In this document: positions 16,648 through 24,216 of the stretch, piece after piece
How the letters are laid out: every line of letters starts with the position of its first letter
Position numbering within the stretch: position 1 is the stretch's first letter
From: Cellulosimicrobium arenosum
Lineage (GTDB): Bacteria; Actinomycetota; Actinomycetes; Actinomycetales; Cellulomonadaceae
Assembly (NCBI RefSeq): GCF_014837295.1
Contig: NZ_JACYHB010000001.1
Coordinates: forward strand, 434,001 to 498,000
Direction: 5' to 3'
DNA: 64,000 bases
Notes under the pieces: model-generated
What the model was told of the DNA's origin: nothing
Databases searched by the model: none
Seen by the model: only the letters and a program-made list of their open reading frames with translations
Made by a program: the position numbers and the translations under genes

Positions 16648-17496
16648 CTAGAGGCGGCAGGCGTGGATCGACGTGACGAGGATCGCACGCGCCCCGGCAT
16701 CGTAGAGCGCGTCCATGACCTGGTTGGTCTGCTTGCGCGGAACCATGGCACGCACGGCGGCCCACTCGCGGTCGTGCAACGGCGAGACCGTCGGCGACTC
16801 CAGGCCCGGCGTGAGCGCGACGGCCGTCTCGACCAGGGAGACGGGCACGTCGTAGTCCATCAGCACGTACTGGCGGGCGGTGAGGACACCCTGGAGCCGG
16901 CGCGTCAGGACCTCGAGGCCCGCCGCGTCCTCGGCGCCTCGGCGCGTGATGAGCACGGCCTCGGAGCGCAGGATCGGCTCGCCGAAGACCTCCAGCCCCG
17001 CGGCGCGCAGGGTCGTGCCGGTCTCGACGACGTCGGCGATGAGGTCGGCGACCCCGAGCCGCACCGAGCTCTCGACGGCTCCGTCCAGGTGGACGATCGC
17101 CGCCGGCTCGACACCCTGGTCGGCGAGGTAGCGCTGCACCAGCAGGTTGTACGACGAGGCGACGCGGCGCCCGGCGATGCCGTCGATCGTCGTGATGGTG
17201 CCGGCGGGCGCCGCGAAACGGAACGTCGAGCCGGCGAAGCCCAGCGCGAGGTGCTCGTCCGCGGCAGCACCGGAGTCGAGCAGCAGGTCGCGACCGGTGA
17301 TCCCGGCGTCGACGGTGCCCGCCCCGACGTACACCGCGACGTCGCGCGGCCGCAGGAAGAAGAACTCGACGTCGTTGTCGGGGTCCGCGAGCACCAGCTC
17401 GCGCGTGTCCCGACGCTGGCGGTACCCCGCCTCGCGCAGCATCTCGGCGGCGGGCTCGGACAAGGACCCCTTGTTGGGGACGGCGATACGCAGCAT
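16648..17496 (-). CDS. hisG: ATP phosphoribosyltransferase, long form
   Basis: 282 residues. It joins ATP to PRPP, the first and feedback-regulated step of histidine synthesis. The N-terminus [12 protein letters not shown] and the PRPP loop region with [11 protein letters not shown] near residues 145-160 identify HisG. The length shows the long form, with a C-terminal ACT-like regulatory domain (residues about 210-282) that binds histidine, so no HisZ partner is needed. GAGG precedes ATG 17496. It follows hisE by 69 bases, forming the hisE-hisG pair usual in actinobacteria; the rest of the pathway is not in this window. Confidence 0.97.
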   Translation of the reverse strand: MLRIAVPNKGSLSEPAAEMLREAGYRQRRDTRELVLADPDNDVEFFFLRPRDVAVYVGAGTVDAGITGRDLLLDSGAAADEHLALGFAGSTFRFAAPAGTITTIDGIAGRRVASSYNLLVQRYLADQGVEPAAIVHLDGAVESSVRLGVADLIADVVETGTTLRAAGLEVFGEPILRSEAVLITRRGAEDAAGLEVLTRRLQGVLTARQYVLMDYDVPVSLVETAVALTPGLESPTVSPLHDREWAAVRAMVPRKQTNQVMDALYDAGARAILVTSIHACRL

Positions 17497-17565
17497 GACA
17501 GGACCTCGATCAGGACGGTAGGAGCACGACGACGACGGGCACGCAGGGACGAGCGGGCGAGCCGC

Positions 17566-17829
17566 TCACAGATGCTCGTACACGTCGTGCAGGCTCAGGC
17601 CCTTCGCGAGCATGAGCACCTGCAGGTGGTAGAGCAGCTGGGAGATCTCCTCCGCGGTCTTCACGTCGCCCTCGTACTCGGCCGCCATCCACACCTCGGC
17701 GGCCTCCTCGACGACCTTCTTCCCGATCGCATGCACCCCGGCGTCCAGCTCCGCGACCGTGCCGGAACCGGCGGGTCGCGTCGTGGCCTTCTCCGAGAGC
17801 TCGGCGAACAGGGACTCGAACGTCTTCAC
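17566..17829 (-). CDS. hisE: Phosphoribosyl-ATP pyrophosphatase
   Basis: 87 residues from GTG 17829. It hydrolyses phosphoribosyl-ATP to phosphoribosyl-AMP, the second step of histidine synthesis. The all-alpha MazG/HisE fold is visible in [15 protein letters not shown] with the metal-binding EExxE pattern, followed by [19 protein letters not shown]. As in mycobacteria it is a single-domain enzyme, not fused to HisI. AGGGTA at 17837-17842 reads TACCCT on the coding strand, seven bases before the GTG, so the message is probably leaderless and independent of the rib operon 62 bases upstream. Confidence 0.96.
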   Translation of the reverse strand: MKTFESLFAELSEKATTRPAGSGTVAELDAGVHAIGKKVVEEAAEVWMAAEYEGDVKTAEEISQLLYHLQVLMLAKGLSLHDVYEHL

Positions 17830-17836
17830 ACGAGCC

Positions 17837-17842
17837 AGGGTA
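17837..17842 (-). promoter_or_regulatory. Putative -10 element (TACCCT) of hisE
   Basis: Fits TAnnnT and ends seven bases before GTG 17829, consistent with a leaderless start. No clear -35 is seen. Confidence 0.4.
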
Positions 17843-17891
17843 TCCGGCCGTGCCCGCAGAACGGACCGGGGTCCGCCCACCGGGCACGAGC

Positions 17892-18359
17892 TCACAACGA
17901 CCGCAGCGCCACCACCGTCGCCACCGCCGCCTCGGCGGCCTCGGCGCCCTTGTCCTCGCGCGAACCCGCCAGCCCCGCACGGTCCAACGCCTGCTGCTCG
18001 TCGTCGCACGTCAGCACCCCGAACCCCACCGGGACCCCCGTGCGCACGCTCACGTCCGTCAGACCCGTCGTCGCCGCCGAGCACACGTACTCGAAGTGCG
18101 GCGTCCCACCCCGGATCACCACACCGAGGGCCACCACGGCGTCCGCGCCCGCCTCCGCCGCCCGGACCGCCGCCACCGGCAGCTCGAACGAACCCGGCAC
18201 CCGCACCTCGCTCACGTGCGCCACGTGCGCGGCCGCCAACGCCCGCCGCGCACCCGCCAGCAGCCCGTCCATCACCTCGGTGTGCCAGCTCGCCGCCACC
18301 ACCGTCACGCGCAGCCCCGAACCATCCACCCGGATCTCCGGCGCACCGTGCCCGCTCAT
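17892..18359 (-). CDS. ribH: 6,7-dimethyl-8-ribityllumazine synthase
   Basis: 155 residues. It condenses 5-amino-6-ribitylaminouracil with 3,4-dihydroxybutanone phosphate, the penultimate riboflavin step. Diagnostic stretches are [10 protein letters not shown] near residue 53, [17 protein letters not shown] near residue 78 (the catalytic histidine lies in HFEYV) and [17 protein letters not shown]. The ATG overlaps the ribBA stop in ATGA. Last gene of the rib operon. Family members assemble into pentamers or 60-mers. Confidence 0.97.
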   Translation of the reverse strand: MSGHGAPEIRVDGSGLRVTVVAASWHTEVMDGLLAGARRALAAAHVAHVSEVRVPGSFELPVAAVRAAEAGADAVVALGVVIRGGTPHFEYVCSAATTGLTDVSVRTGVPVGFGVLTCDDEQQALDRAGLAGSREDKGAEAAEAAVATVVALRSL

Positions 18360-19660
18360 CGCTCCTCCTCACCCGAGACCACCGGGGCCTCGACCGTCTC
18401 CAGAAGATGACCCATCGCCACCTTCTTCGTCACCAGGTACGCATGGTTGTGCGCACCGTGGCCCACCTCCAGCCGCTCCGTCGCGGCGACCTCCACCCCG
18501 TGCGCCACGAGACCCGTCACCTTCGCCGGGTTGTTCGTCAGCAGGGTCACCCGAGGCAGCCCCAGCTCGACCAGGATCGCCGCCGCCGCACCGTACTCCC
18601 GACGATCCGCCGGCCACCCCAGCTCGATGTTCGCCTGCACCGTGTCCAGGCCCGCGTCCTGCAGCTCGTACGCACCGATCTTCCCCAGCAGACCGATCCC
18701 CCGACCCTCGTGCCCCCGCAGGTACACCACCGCTCCGCCCTCCGCCGCGACCCGCGCCATCGACGCCCGCAGCTGCGGACCGCAGTCGCACCGCGACGAC
18801 CCGAACGCATCCCCCGTCAAGCACTCCGAGTGCACCCGCACCACCGGAGCATCCGCACGCGCACCCGTCGCAGCCGCCACCAGCGCCACGTGCTCCGCAC
18901 CCGTGCGCAGGTCCCGGTACCCGATCACCCGGAACCGACCGTGCTCCGTCGGCAGGTCCGCCTCCCCCGTCCGGTGCACCCGGCGTGCGAGCGGCCGGCC
19001 ACCCGGCTCGGGCACCGACGCGTCGGCGCTCGCGGCCACGGGGTCGTGCAGACGCCGCCACGCGACCAGGTCCGCGATCGTCAGGAGCACGAGGCCGTCC
19101 CGCTCGGCCAGGTCTGCGGCGTCCTCGAGACGCATCATCGTGCCGTCGTCGTGCACCAGCTCGGCGATCCCCCCGACCTCGCCGGCCCCCGCGAGGCGGA
19201 CCAGGTCGACCGCCGCCTCGGTATGACCCGCCCGGTGCAGGACGCCGCCCGGCACGGCACGCAGCGGCAGCACGTGACCCGGCCTGATCAGGTCCACGGG
19301 GCCCGACGCCGGGTCCGCCAGCACCCGCAGCGTCCGGGCCCGGTCCTGGGCGGAGATCCCCGTCGTGACGCCCGTCGCGGCGTCGACCGTCACCGTGTAC
19401 GCGGTGCGACGAGGGTCCTGGCTGTGCGGAACCATCAGCGGCAGCTCGAGCGCGTCCGCACGGTCCGCGGGCATCGGCGCGCACAGGTACCCGGAGGAGT
19501 GCCGGATCGTCCAGGCCACCCACTCCGCCGACACCTCGCGCGCCGCGAACACCACGTCCGCCTCGTCCTCGCGGTCCGGCGAGTCCGCGACCAGCACCGG
19601 CCGGCCCGCACGGATCGCCGCCAGGGCGTCCTCGACCGATCCTGTCCGCACGCCCGTCAC
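18356..19660 (-). CDS. ribBA: Bifunctional 3,4-dihydroxybutanone-4-phosphate synthase/GTP cyclohydrolase II
   Basis: 434 residues from GTG 19660, which overlaps the riboflavin synthase stop by four bases and follows AGGAGC. The N-terminal half (residues 1-205) is DHBP synthase, with the acidic [12 protein letters not shown] loop near residue 31 and the catalytic HTEAAVDL near residue 140. The C-terminal half is GTP cyclohydrolase II, with zinc cysteines in [16 protein letters not shown] near residue 280 and [14 protein letters not shown]. Both sites look intact, so one protein supplies both substrates of RibH. Confidence 0.97.
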   Translation of the reverse strand: MTGVRTGSVEDALAAIRAGRPVLVADSPDREDEADVVFAAREVSAEWVAWTIRHSSGYLCAPMPADRADALELPLMVPHSQDPRRTAYTVTVDAATGVTTGISAQDRARTLRVLADPASGPVDLIRPGHVLPLRAVPGGVLHRAGHTEAAVDLVRLAGAGEVGGIAELVHDDGTMMRLEDAADLAERDGLVLLTIADLVAWRRLHDPVAASADASVPEPGGRPLARRVHRTGEADLPTEHGRFRVIGYRDLRTGAEHVALVAAATGARADAPVVRVHSECLTGDAFGSSRCDCGPQLRASMARVAAEGGAVVYLRGHEGRGIGLLGKIGAYELQDAGLDTVQANIELGWPADRREYGAAAAILVELGLPRVTLLTNNPAKVTGLVAHGVEVAATERLEVGHGAHNHAYLVTKKVAMGHLLETVEAPVVSGEEER

Positions 19661-20286
19661 GACACCGCTCCTGCATCTCCTGCCGCACCCGCGGACAGCA
19701 GACGCTCGACGTACTTCGCCAGGACGTCGACCTCGAGGTTCACCCGGTCTCCCGGGACCAGCGCACCGAGGATCGTCGCTCCGAGCGTCGTCGGGATGAG
19801 GGAGACGCCGAACCCCTCGTCGTCCACGTGCGTCACCGTGAGCGACACACCGCTCACCGCGATCGAGCCCTTCTCCGCGACGTAGCGCGTCAGCCCGGGT
19901 GGCGCCGAGAACACCAGGTCGTCCCACCGCGCACCCGGCGACCGGCTCACGAGCTCACCGACCCCGTCGACGTGTCCCTGCACGACGTGGCCTCCGAGCC
20001 GTGCGTCCGCCCGCACCGCACGCTCCAGGTTGACCCGCGCACCCGGTGCCAGGTCGGCCAACGCCGTGCGCCGCAACGACTCCGGCATGACGTCCGCCGC
20101 GAACGTCCCGTCCCCGGACAGACCCACCACGGTCAGGCACACCCCGTTGACCGCGATCGAGTCGCCGAGCGCCGCGTCCGACGACGCCAGCGGACCCTCG
20201 ACGGTCAGCACCGCGTCCACGTCCGCACCTCCCGGGAACGCGATCTCGCGCACCGTGCCCATCTCCTCGACGATCCCCGTGAACAT
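19657..20286 (-). CDS. ribE: Riboflavin synthase alpha chain
   Basis: 209 residues beginning MFTGIVEEMGTV, the hallmark of riboflavin synthase. The protein is a tandem repeat of two lumazine-binding barrels, residues 1-98 and 99-195. The second barrel starts at VQGHVDGVGELVSR, with ISVSG-type loops SIAVNGVCLTVV and SIAVSGVSLTVT in the two halves. It dismutates two lumazine molecules to riboflavin. It begins 17 bases after the ribD stop and overlaps ribBA by four bases. Confidence 0.96.
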   Translation of the reverse strand: MFTGIVEEMGTVREIAFPGGADVDAVLTVEGPLASSDAALGDSIAVNGVCLTVVGLSGDGTFAADVMPESLRRTALADLAPGARVNLERAVRADARLGGHVVQGHVDGVGELVSRSPGARWDDLVFSAPPGLTRYVAEKGSIAVSGVSLTVTHVDDEGFGVSLIPTTLGATILGALVPGDRVNLEVDVLAKYVERLLSAGAAGDAGAVS

Positions 20287-20303
20287 TCAGACTTCCCTAC
20301 CCT

Positions 20304-21431
20304 TCATCGAACCCACCTCGACACCGTCAGCGCGTCGTCACCGACGCGCAGCACCTCCACGGTCCGGAACCGCCGCGCAGCAGCGACCGTCCGTACTCCC
20401 AGGTCGCCGACGACGCGCCGCCCCGACCCCAGCAGCACCGGCGCCACGTACGCGTGCAGCTCGTCCACCGCGTCCGCGGCCAGGAACGCCGTCGACAGCA
20501 CCGGGCCGCCCTCGACGAGCACGTGCCGCACCTCGCGACCCGCCAGCGCCGCGAGGACCTCACCGACATCGTGGGACCGCACCTGCACGAGCTCACCACC
20601 TGGCCCGCGCAGCCTGGCCGTAGGAGGGACGTCACGACGTCCTACGGCCACGCGCAGCGGCTGGTGCTCCGCGAGCCGCACCACGCCGTCCACGCCCCGC
20701 TCGCGCGCCGTGAGGGCGGGATCGTCCGCCACGACCGTGCCGGTCCCCACCACGATCGCGTCCACCTGCGCGCGGATCCCGTGCGCGTGGGCCCGCGCCT
20801 CGGCACCCGTGATCCACCGGCTCGACCCGTCCGCCGCAGCGACGTACCCGTCGAGGCTCGACGCCGTCTTGAGCGTCACGAACGGGGTCCCGCGCCGGAG
20901 CGCCGTCAGCCACACGCGGAGCAAGGACTCGCCCTCGGGCGCTCGCAGCCCGCCCTCGACCCGGACGCCGTGCCCGCGCAACCATGCCGCTCCCCCGGTG
21001 GCGGCGGGGTTCGGGTCGGCCACGGCGTGCAGCACCTCGGCGACGCCCGCGTCGTACAACGCCACCGCGCACGGCGGGGTCCGTCCCGTGTGGTTGCAGG
21101 GCTCGAGCGTCACGACGGCGGTCGCGCCCCGCACGTTCGCGCCGCGCCTCCTCGCGTCGGCCAGGGCCGCGGCCTCCGCGTGGGGCGTCCCGGCACCACG
21201 GTGGTAGCCCGCTCCCAGCACTCGGCGAGGACGCGGGTCGTCGGCCCGCCCTGTGCCCGCACCCCTCCCGACGCCGTCGCCCGACGATGGGGCGAGCAGG
21301 ACGCAGCCCACCTGCGGGTTGGGACCGCGCACGGGACCCAGAGCCGCCAGCTCGAGCGCGCGCGACATCGCGCCGTCGATCGTCAGGTGGGTCCACGACT
21401 CCTCGTCGCGCCCGCCGTGCCGGTCGCCCAT
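20304..21431 (-). CDS. ribD: Bifunctional diaminohydroxyphosphoribosylaminopyrimidine deaminase/5-amino-6-(5-phosphoribosylamino)uracil reductase
   Basis: 375 residues from ATG 21431, placed by GGAGG four bases upstream. The deaminase domain (about 15-165) has the zinc motifs H-A-E (HAEAAAL) and P-C-x8-C (PCNHTGRTPPC). The reductase domain (about 175-370) shows TLKTASSLDGYVAAADGSS and GPVLSTAFLA, typical of the RibD C-terminal domain. The deaminase domain carries an unusual insertion of about 30 residues rich in Gly, Asp and Arg between PQVGCVLL and VLGAGYHRG. First gene of the rib operon, behind the FMN riboswitch. Confidence 0.95.
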   Translation of the reverse strand: MGDRHGGRDEESWTHLTIDGAMSRALELAALGPVRGPNPQVGCVLLAPSSGDGVGRGAGTGRADDPRPRRVLGAGYHRGAGTPHAEAAALADARRRGANVRGATAVVTLEPCNHTGRTPPCAVALYDAGVAEVLHAVADPNPAATGGAAWLRGHGVRVEGGLRAPEGESLLRVWLTALRRGTPFVTLKTASSLDGYVAAADGSSRWITGAEARAHAHGIRAQVDAIVVGTGTVVADDPALTARERGVDGVVRLAEHQPLRVAVGRRDVPPTARLRGPGGELVQVRSHDVGEVLAALAGREVRHVLVEGGPVLSTAFLAADAVDELHAYVAPVLLGSGRRVVGDLGVRTVAAARRFRTVEVLRVGDDALTVSRWVR

Positions 21432-21470
21432 CGTCCTCCGTCCCGTGAGCACGGCTCCGGGGTGAGGGCG

Positions 21471-21550
21471 GGCGGCGTCCCGTGAGGGAGCGTCACGACA
21501 CCACGACGCCGACCCCACCCTGGTCTCAGCCAGCGCGGGACGACGCCGCC
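21471..21550 (-). promoter_or_regulatory. Possible expression platform of the FMN riboswitch
   Basis: Between aptamer and ribD, a segment at 21537-21550 can pair with 21471-21482 (GGCGGCGT...CGTCCCG with CGGGACGCCGCC, apart from a three-base bulge). This is a possible switching or terminator helix. There is no U-run, so control by access to the ribD ribosome binding site or by Rho is as likely. Confidence 0.35.
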
Positions 21551-21551
21551 A

Positions 21552-21666
21552 CGTACTACCTCCCATCCGGACTTTCACCGTCGGTCCCGGAGTTCCACCA
21601 GGTCAACCGCGCGTCGGCGCGGGTCGCGGACTGTCACCGCCGGCTCGGAATTGCACCGACCCCGGA
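21552..21666 (-). ncRNA. FMN riboswitch (RFN element)
   Basis: Read on the minus strand the segment starts GGGGUCGGUGCAAUUCCGA. It continues with GCCGGCGGUGACAGUCCGCGA and then, after a variable arm, GACCGACGGUGAAAGUCCGG, ending GAUGGGAG. These are the conserved blocks of the FMN aptamer in their usual order. It binds FMN and shuts down the rib operon when flavin is plentiful. It lies 120 bases upstream of ribD. Confidence 0.96.
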
Positions 21667-21808
21667 GCACGTGAATGCGTACTGCTAGATCTCAGGATGC
21701 CACAGTCCCGGGACCGAGCCTGCTCCCCTCTCGCCGGAACCGTCGAGCTGCTGTGGGGCGTGCCGTCTGGGCTGGTTCTTCGGTGGTCACCTGGAGAGTG
21801 TGCGCTTG

Positions 21809-21825
21809 GCACACTATTATTGTGC
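21809..21825. promoter_or_regulatory. A+T-rich palindrome GCACA-N7-TGTGC in the ribD-rpe gap
   Basis: An isolated A+T-rich island (core CTATTAT) framed by GCACA and TGTGC lies in the 446-base gap between ribD and the rpe stop. It resembles an operator, but no regulator consensus fits it exactly. It lies about 140 bases upstream of the riboswitch, so it could act on the rib promoter. Confidence 0.35.
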
Positions 21826-21851
21826 GGGCATCACGTGGGGCGACCATCCCG

Positions 21852-21881
21852 GCCGTGTCAGGCCTTGTCAGACCGTGTCAG
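21852..21881. repeat. Three 10-bp direct repeats at the rpe stop
   Basis: GCCGTGTCAG, GCCTTGTCAG and ACCGTGTCAG follow one another at exact 10-bp intervals, so the shared TGTCAG faces the same side of the helix. The last copy includes the rpe stop codon. Confidence 0.6.
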
Positions 21882-22546
21882 TGTGCGTGCGAGGCCGCGC
21901 TCGCCAGGTCGCGCAGGGTCTCGATCTCCGCCGGGACGTCCTGTGCCCCGTACACGGCGGAACCGGCGACGAAGACGTTCGCGCCCGCATCGGCCGCGCG
22001 CTCGATCGTGGCGCGGGACACTCCCCCGTCGACCTGGATCCAGACGTCGAGGTCCGCCTCGCTCACCGCCGCACGGGCACGCCGGATCTTGGGCAGGGTG
22101 CCGTCGATGAAGGACTGGCCCCCGAATCCGGGCTCGACCGTCATGACGAGGATCATGTCGATCTCGGAGAGCAGGTCCAGGTAGGGCTCGACCGGGGTCG
22201 CAGGCCGCAGCGCCACTCCAGCACGCGCGCCCAGCCGACGCAGCTCGCGCGCAAGGCGGACCGGCGCGGCCGCCGCCTCGGCGTGGAACGTGACCGACGC
22301 CGCGCCGGCCTCGGCGTACGCGGGCGCCCACCGGTCCGGCTCGTCGATCATGAGGTGGGCGTCGATCGGGATCGGCGACACCTGGGCGAGGCGCTCGAAC
22401 ACCGGCAGGCCCAACGTGAGGTTGGGCACGAAGTGGTTGTCCATGACGTCGACGTGCGCGTAGTCGGCGCTCGAGATCGCGTTCAGGTCGCGCTCGAGGT
22501 TGGCGAAGTCGGCGGACAGGATGCTCGGGGCGATGAGGGCGGCCAT
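21878..22546 (-). CDS. rpe: Ribulose-phosphate 3-epimerase
   Basis: 222 residues. It interconverts ribulose-5-phosphate and xylulose-5-phosphate in the pentose phosphate pathway. TIM-barrel landmarks are [14 protein letters not shown] at the start, [14 protein letters not shown] near residue 31 (metal ligands), [20 protein letters not shown] near residue 134 and IQVDGGVS near residue 168. All catalytic residues are present. ATG 22546 lies seven bases after TAGGCT. In many actinobacteria rpe sits between rsmB and the rib genes; here a hipBA pair separates it from rsmB. Confidence 0.97.
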   Translation of the reverse strand: MAALIAPSILSADFANLERDLNAISSADYAHVDVMDNHFVPNLTLGLPVFERLAQVSPIPIDAHLMIDEPDRWAPAYAEAGAASVTFHAEAAAAPVRLARELRRLGARAGVALRPATPVEPYLDLLSEIDMILVMTVEPGFGGQSFIDGTLPKIRRARAAVSEADLDVWIQVDGGVSRATIERAADAGANVFVAGSAVYGAQDVPAEIETLRDLASAASHAH

Positions 22547-22553
22547 GAGACTC

Positions 22554-22559
22554 AGCCTA
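22554..22559 (-). promoter_or_regulatory. Putative -10 element (TAGGCT) of rpe
   Basis: Ends seven bases before ATG 22546, suggesting a leaderless transcript. No convincing -35. Confidence 0.45.
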
Positions 22560-22631
22560 GAGGCCCCGCTCCGCTCCCGGGATGACCGTTCGCGCCGTGA
22601 ACCTGCCGATCTCCCCGCGTCGCGGGCGCCC

Positions 22632-23909
22632 CTACCGGTCGACGCCGGAGCGCAGGGCGGCGGTGCGCTCCGTGACGGTGCGCCACGCCTGACGCCCGAC
22701 GCCGGGGTGCGCGTACCGGTCGATCTCGCCGAGCGCCGTCGCGAGATCGTCGAGGGTACGCGCGACGACCCGGGACGCCCGGCGCCGGGGCACGCCCCAG
22801 GAGGTCCCCTCGGTCACGAGGTGCTCGCCGGAGATCTCGTCCATGTCGCGTTCGCCGGCGACGTCCATGGCGAAGACCCGCGAGGCGTGCGCGTGGTGCA
22901 GGTGCATGGACACGTCGTAGGCCGGGGCGAGCCGGACCGTCCCGTCGTCGCGCCGCAGCAACGAGACGTTCTTCGCGTGCGCGTCGGTGTTGCCGATCGC
23001 GAGGTTGAACGTCGTCAGAGCGAGCAGCGGGTCGGGCCGCGTGCCGTCGTCGCGCAGGACGCGCGCGATGCGGGCGAGGGAGGGCAGTGCCCGACCGTGC
23101 TGGAACTTGCGTTCCGGGTCGCGTGTGTTGATGCCGAGCGCCTGGGCCGCGTCCTCCTGGTGGATCCTTCGGATGCCCCCCGGGCCCGTGACCCGGTCGT
23201 AGCGGGAGACGACGATGCAGCGCTCGCCGTCGAGCTCGGTGACGAAGGCGTCGACCGTGGTGAGGCCGACGCGTCGGGCCAGGTCCAGGCTGGCCGCCTC
23301 GGTGTTGACGAGGTCGGCGGTGGGCGAGTCGGAGGGCCGGGCGACCTTGAGGATGTGGGTCGTGGGCGCCGTCCCGCGAGGCCGCGTCCAGCCGCGCTCG
23401 TCCCTGGCGAGGGTGATCTTGGGCTCCATGCCCGGCAACGAGCTCGTCAGGTGCGCGCTGCGCCCGCGACCGCCCGAGCGAGCGACGGCCGCGCGCAGCA
23501 GCCGCGCCACACCGGCGTCGTCGAGCCGTTCCGGCGCGAGGGCGTCCGGCGCGCTCGGGTCCTGTCCGTGCGGGACGAGCACGAGCGCGCCCGCCGTGTC
23601 CGTGCCGTACCGCGCGAGGAACGCGACCGAGTCGTCGGGATCGATGCCCGCGTCCAGCGCCATCTGCTCGCGCGTGCGCCCCTCGGGCAGCAGGCCGTCG
23701 AGCCAGGCCGCGACCTTCGCGGGGTGCGGCGGCAGGTCGGCGGGTGCCGTGGTCGGGAGCAGGTGGGACAGGACGCGGGTCCCGACCCCCCACCGGGCGA
23801 GCGCGGCGGAGGCCCAGCGGAGCTCGACGTGGGGCGTCGCGCGATCGGGCAGCCGGCGCAGGTCCGCGACCCGGGTCCCGTACAGCCACGCGTCGAGGTC
23901 GGGGGTCAT
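22632..23909 (-). CDS. hipA: HipA-family serine/threonine kinase toxin
   Basis: 425 residues. ATG 23909 overlaps the antitoxin stop (ATGA). Residues 1-100 form the HipA N-terminal subdomain ([20 protein letters not shown] near 75). The kinase core has THILKVARP near 186 (ATP lysine), the catalytic loop [10 protein letters not shown] near 306 and LAPAYDV, which replaces DFG. Active HipA toxins phosphorylate targets such as glutamyl-tRNA synthetase and cause dormancy; the target here is unknown. All catalytic residues are in place. The pair sits between rpe and rsmB, which are adjacent in many relatives, so it looks like an insertion, although base composition is not visibly foreign. Confidence 0.92.
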   Translation of the reverse strand: MTPDLDAWLYGTRVADLRRLPDRATPHVELRWASAALARWGVGTRVLSHLLPTTAPADLPPHPAKVAAWLDGLLPEGRTREQMALDAGIDPDDSVAFLARYGTDTAGALVLVPHGQDPSAPDALAPERLDDAGVARLLRAAVARSGGRGRSAHLTSSLPGMEPKITLARDERGWTRPRGTAPTTHILKVARPSDSPTADLVNTEAASLDLARRVGLTTVDAFVTELDGERCIVVSRYDRVTGPGGIRRIHQEDAAQALGINTRDPERKFQHGRALPSLARIARVLRDDGTRPDPLLALTTFNLAIGNTDAHAKNVSLLRRDDGTVRLAPAYDVSMHLHHAHASRVFAMDVAGERDMDEISGEHLVTEGTSWGVPRRRASRVVARTLDDLATALGEIDRYAHPGVGRQAWRTVTERTAALRSGVDR

Positions 23910-24136
23910 GCGCGCTCCTCGAGGCGGACATCGATGTCGAGCTCGTCGAAGATCTCGAAGAGCCGCTGGACGTACAGGTTGTCCACGCCGTTCTCGAGCT
24001 CCGACACGTACTGCCTCGTGATTCCCAGCTCCGTGGCGAGGCTCGCCTGGGTGACCCCCCGGCGGCGGCGCACCCGGCTGACGAATCGGCCGAGATCGGT
24101 CGGGTTGCGCGGTCGGGTCCACAGCGGATCGTCCAT
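23906..24136 (-). CDS. hipB: HipB-like helix-turn-helix antitoxin
   Basis: 76 residues. An XRE-type helix-turn-helix covers residues about 15-70: VSRVRRRRGVTQASLATELG, then ITRQYVSELENGVDNL. A short acidic tail ([11 protein letters not shown]) follows. As in other HipBA pairs it should bind HipA and repress the operon. The inverted repeat at 24171-24183, directly downstream of the -10 element, is a plausible operator. GGGGAG precedes the ATG by about seven bases. Confidence 0.92.
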   Translation of the reverse strand: MDDPLWTRPRNPTDLGRFVSRVRRRRGVTQASLATELGITRQYVSELENGVDNLYVQRLFEIFDELDIDVRLEERA

Positions 24137-24170
24137 ACGGCGACTCCCCAGGCGTCAGCTTTCTCTGTCA

Positions 24171-24183
24171 GGCAGACTTTGCC
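24171..24183. promoter_or_regulatory. Candidate HipB operator GGCA-N5-TGCC
   Basis: The repeat abuts the hipBA -10 element and spans the predicted transcription start, so a bound protein would block initiation. That HipB binds here is inference. Confidence 0.45.
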
Positions 24184-24212
24184 AGGTTATCGCGACGCGC
24201 TCCCGGTGTCCA
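24184..24212 (-). promoter_or_regulatory. hipBA promoter (TGGACA-N17-TAACCT)
   Basis: Minus strand: TGGACA at 24207-24212, 17-base spacer, TAACCT at 24184-24189. Expected start near 24177, leaving a leader of about 40 bases before hipB. The region is more A+T-rich than its surroundings. Confidence 0.65.
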
Positions 24213-24216
24213 GATA

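Noticed and set aside
21809-21825. NrdR box
   Set aside because: The palindrome resembles the NrdR consensus only if one base is deleted, occurs once instead of as a tandem pair, and no nrd gene is near.
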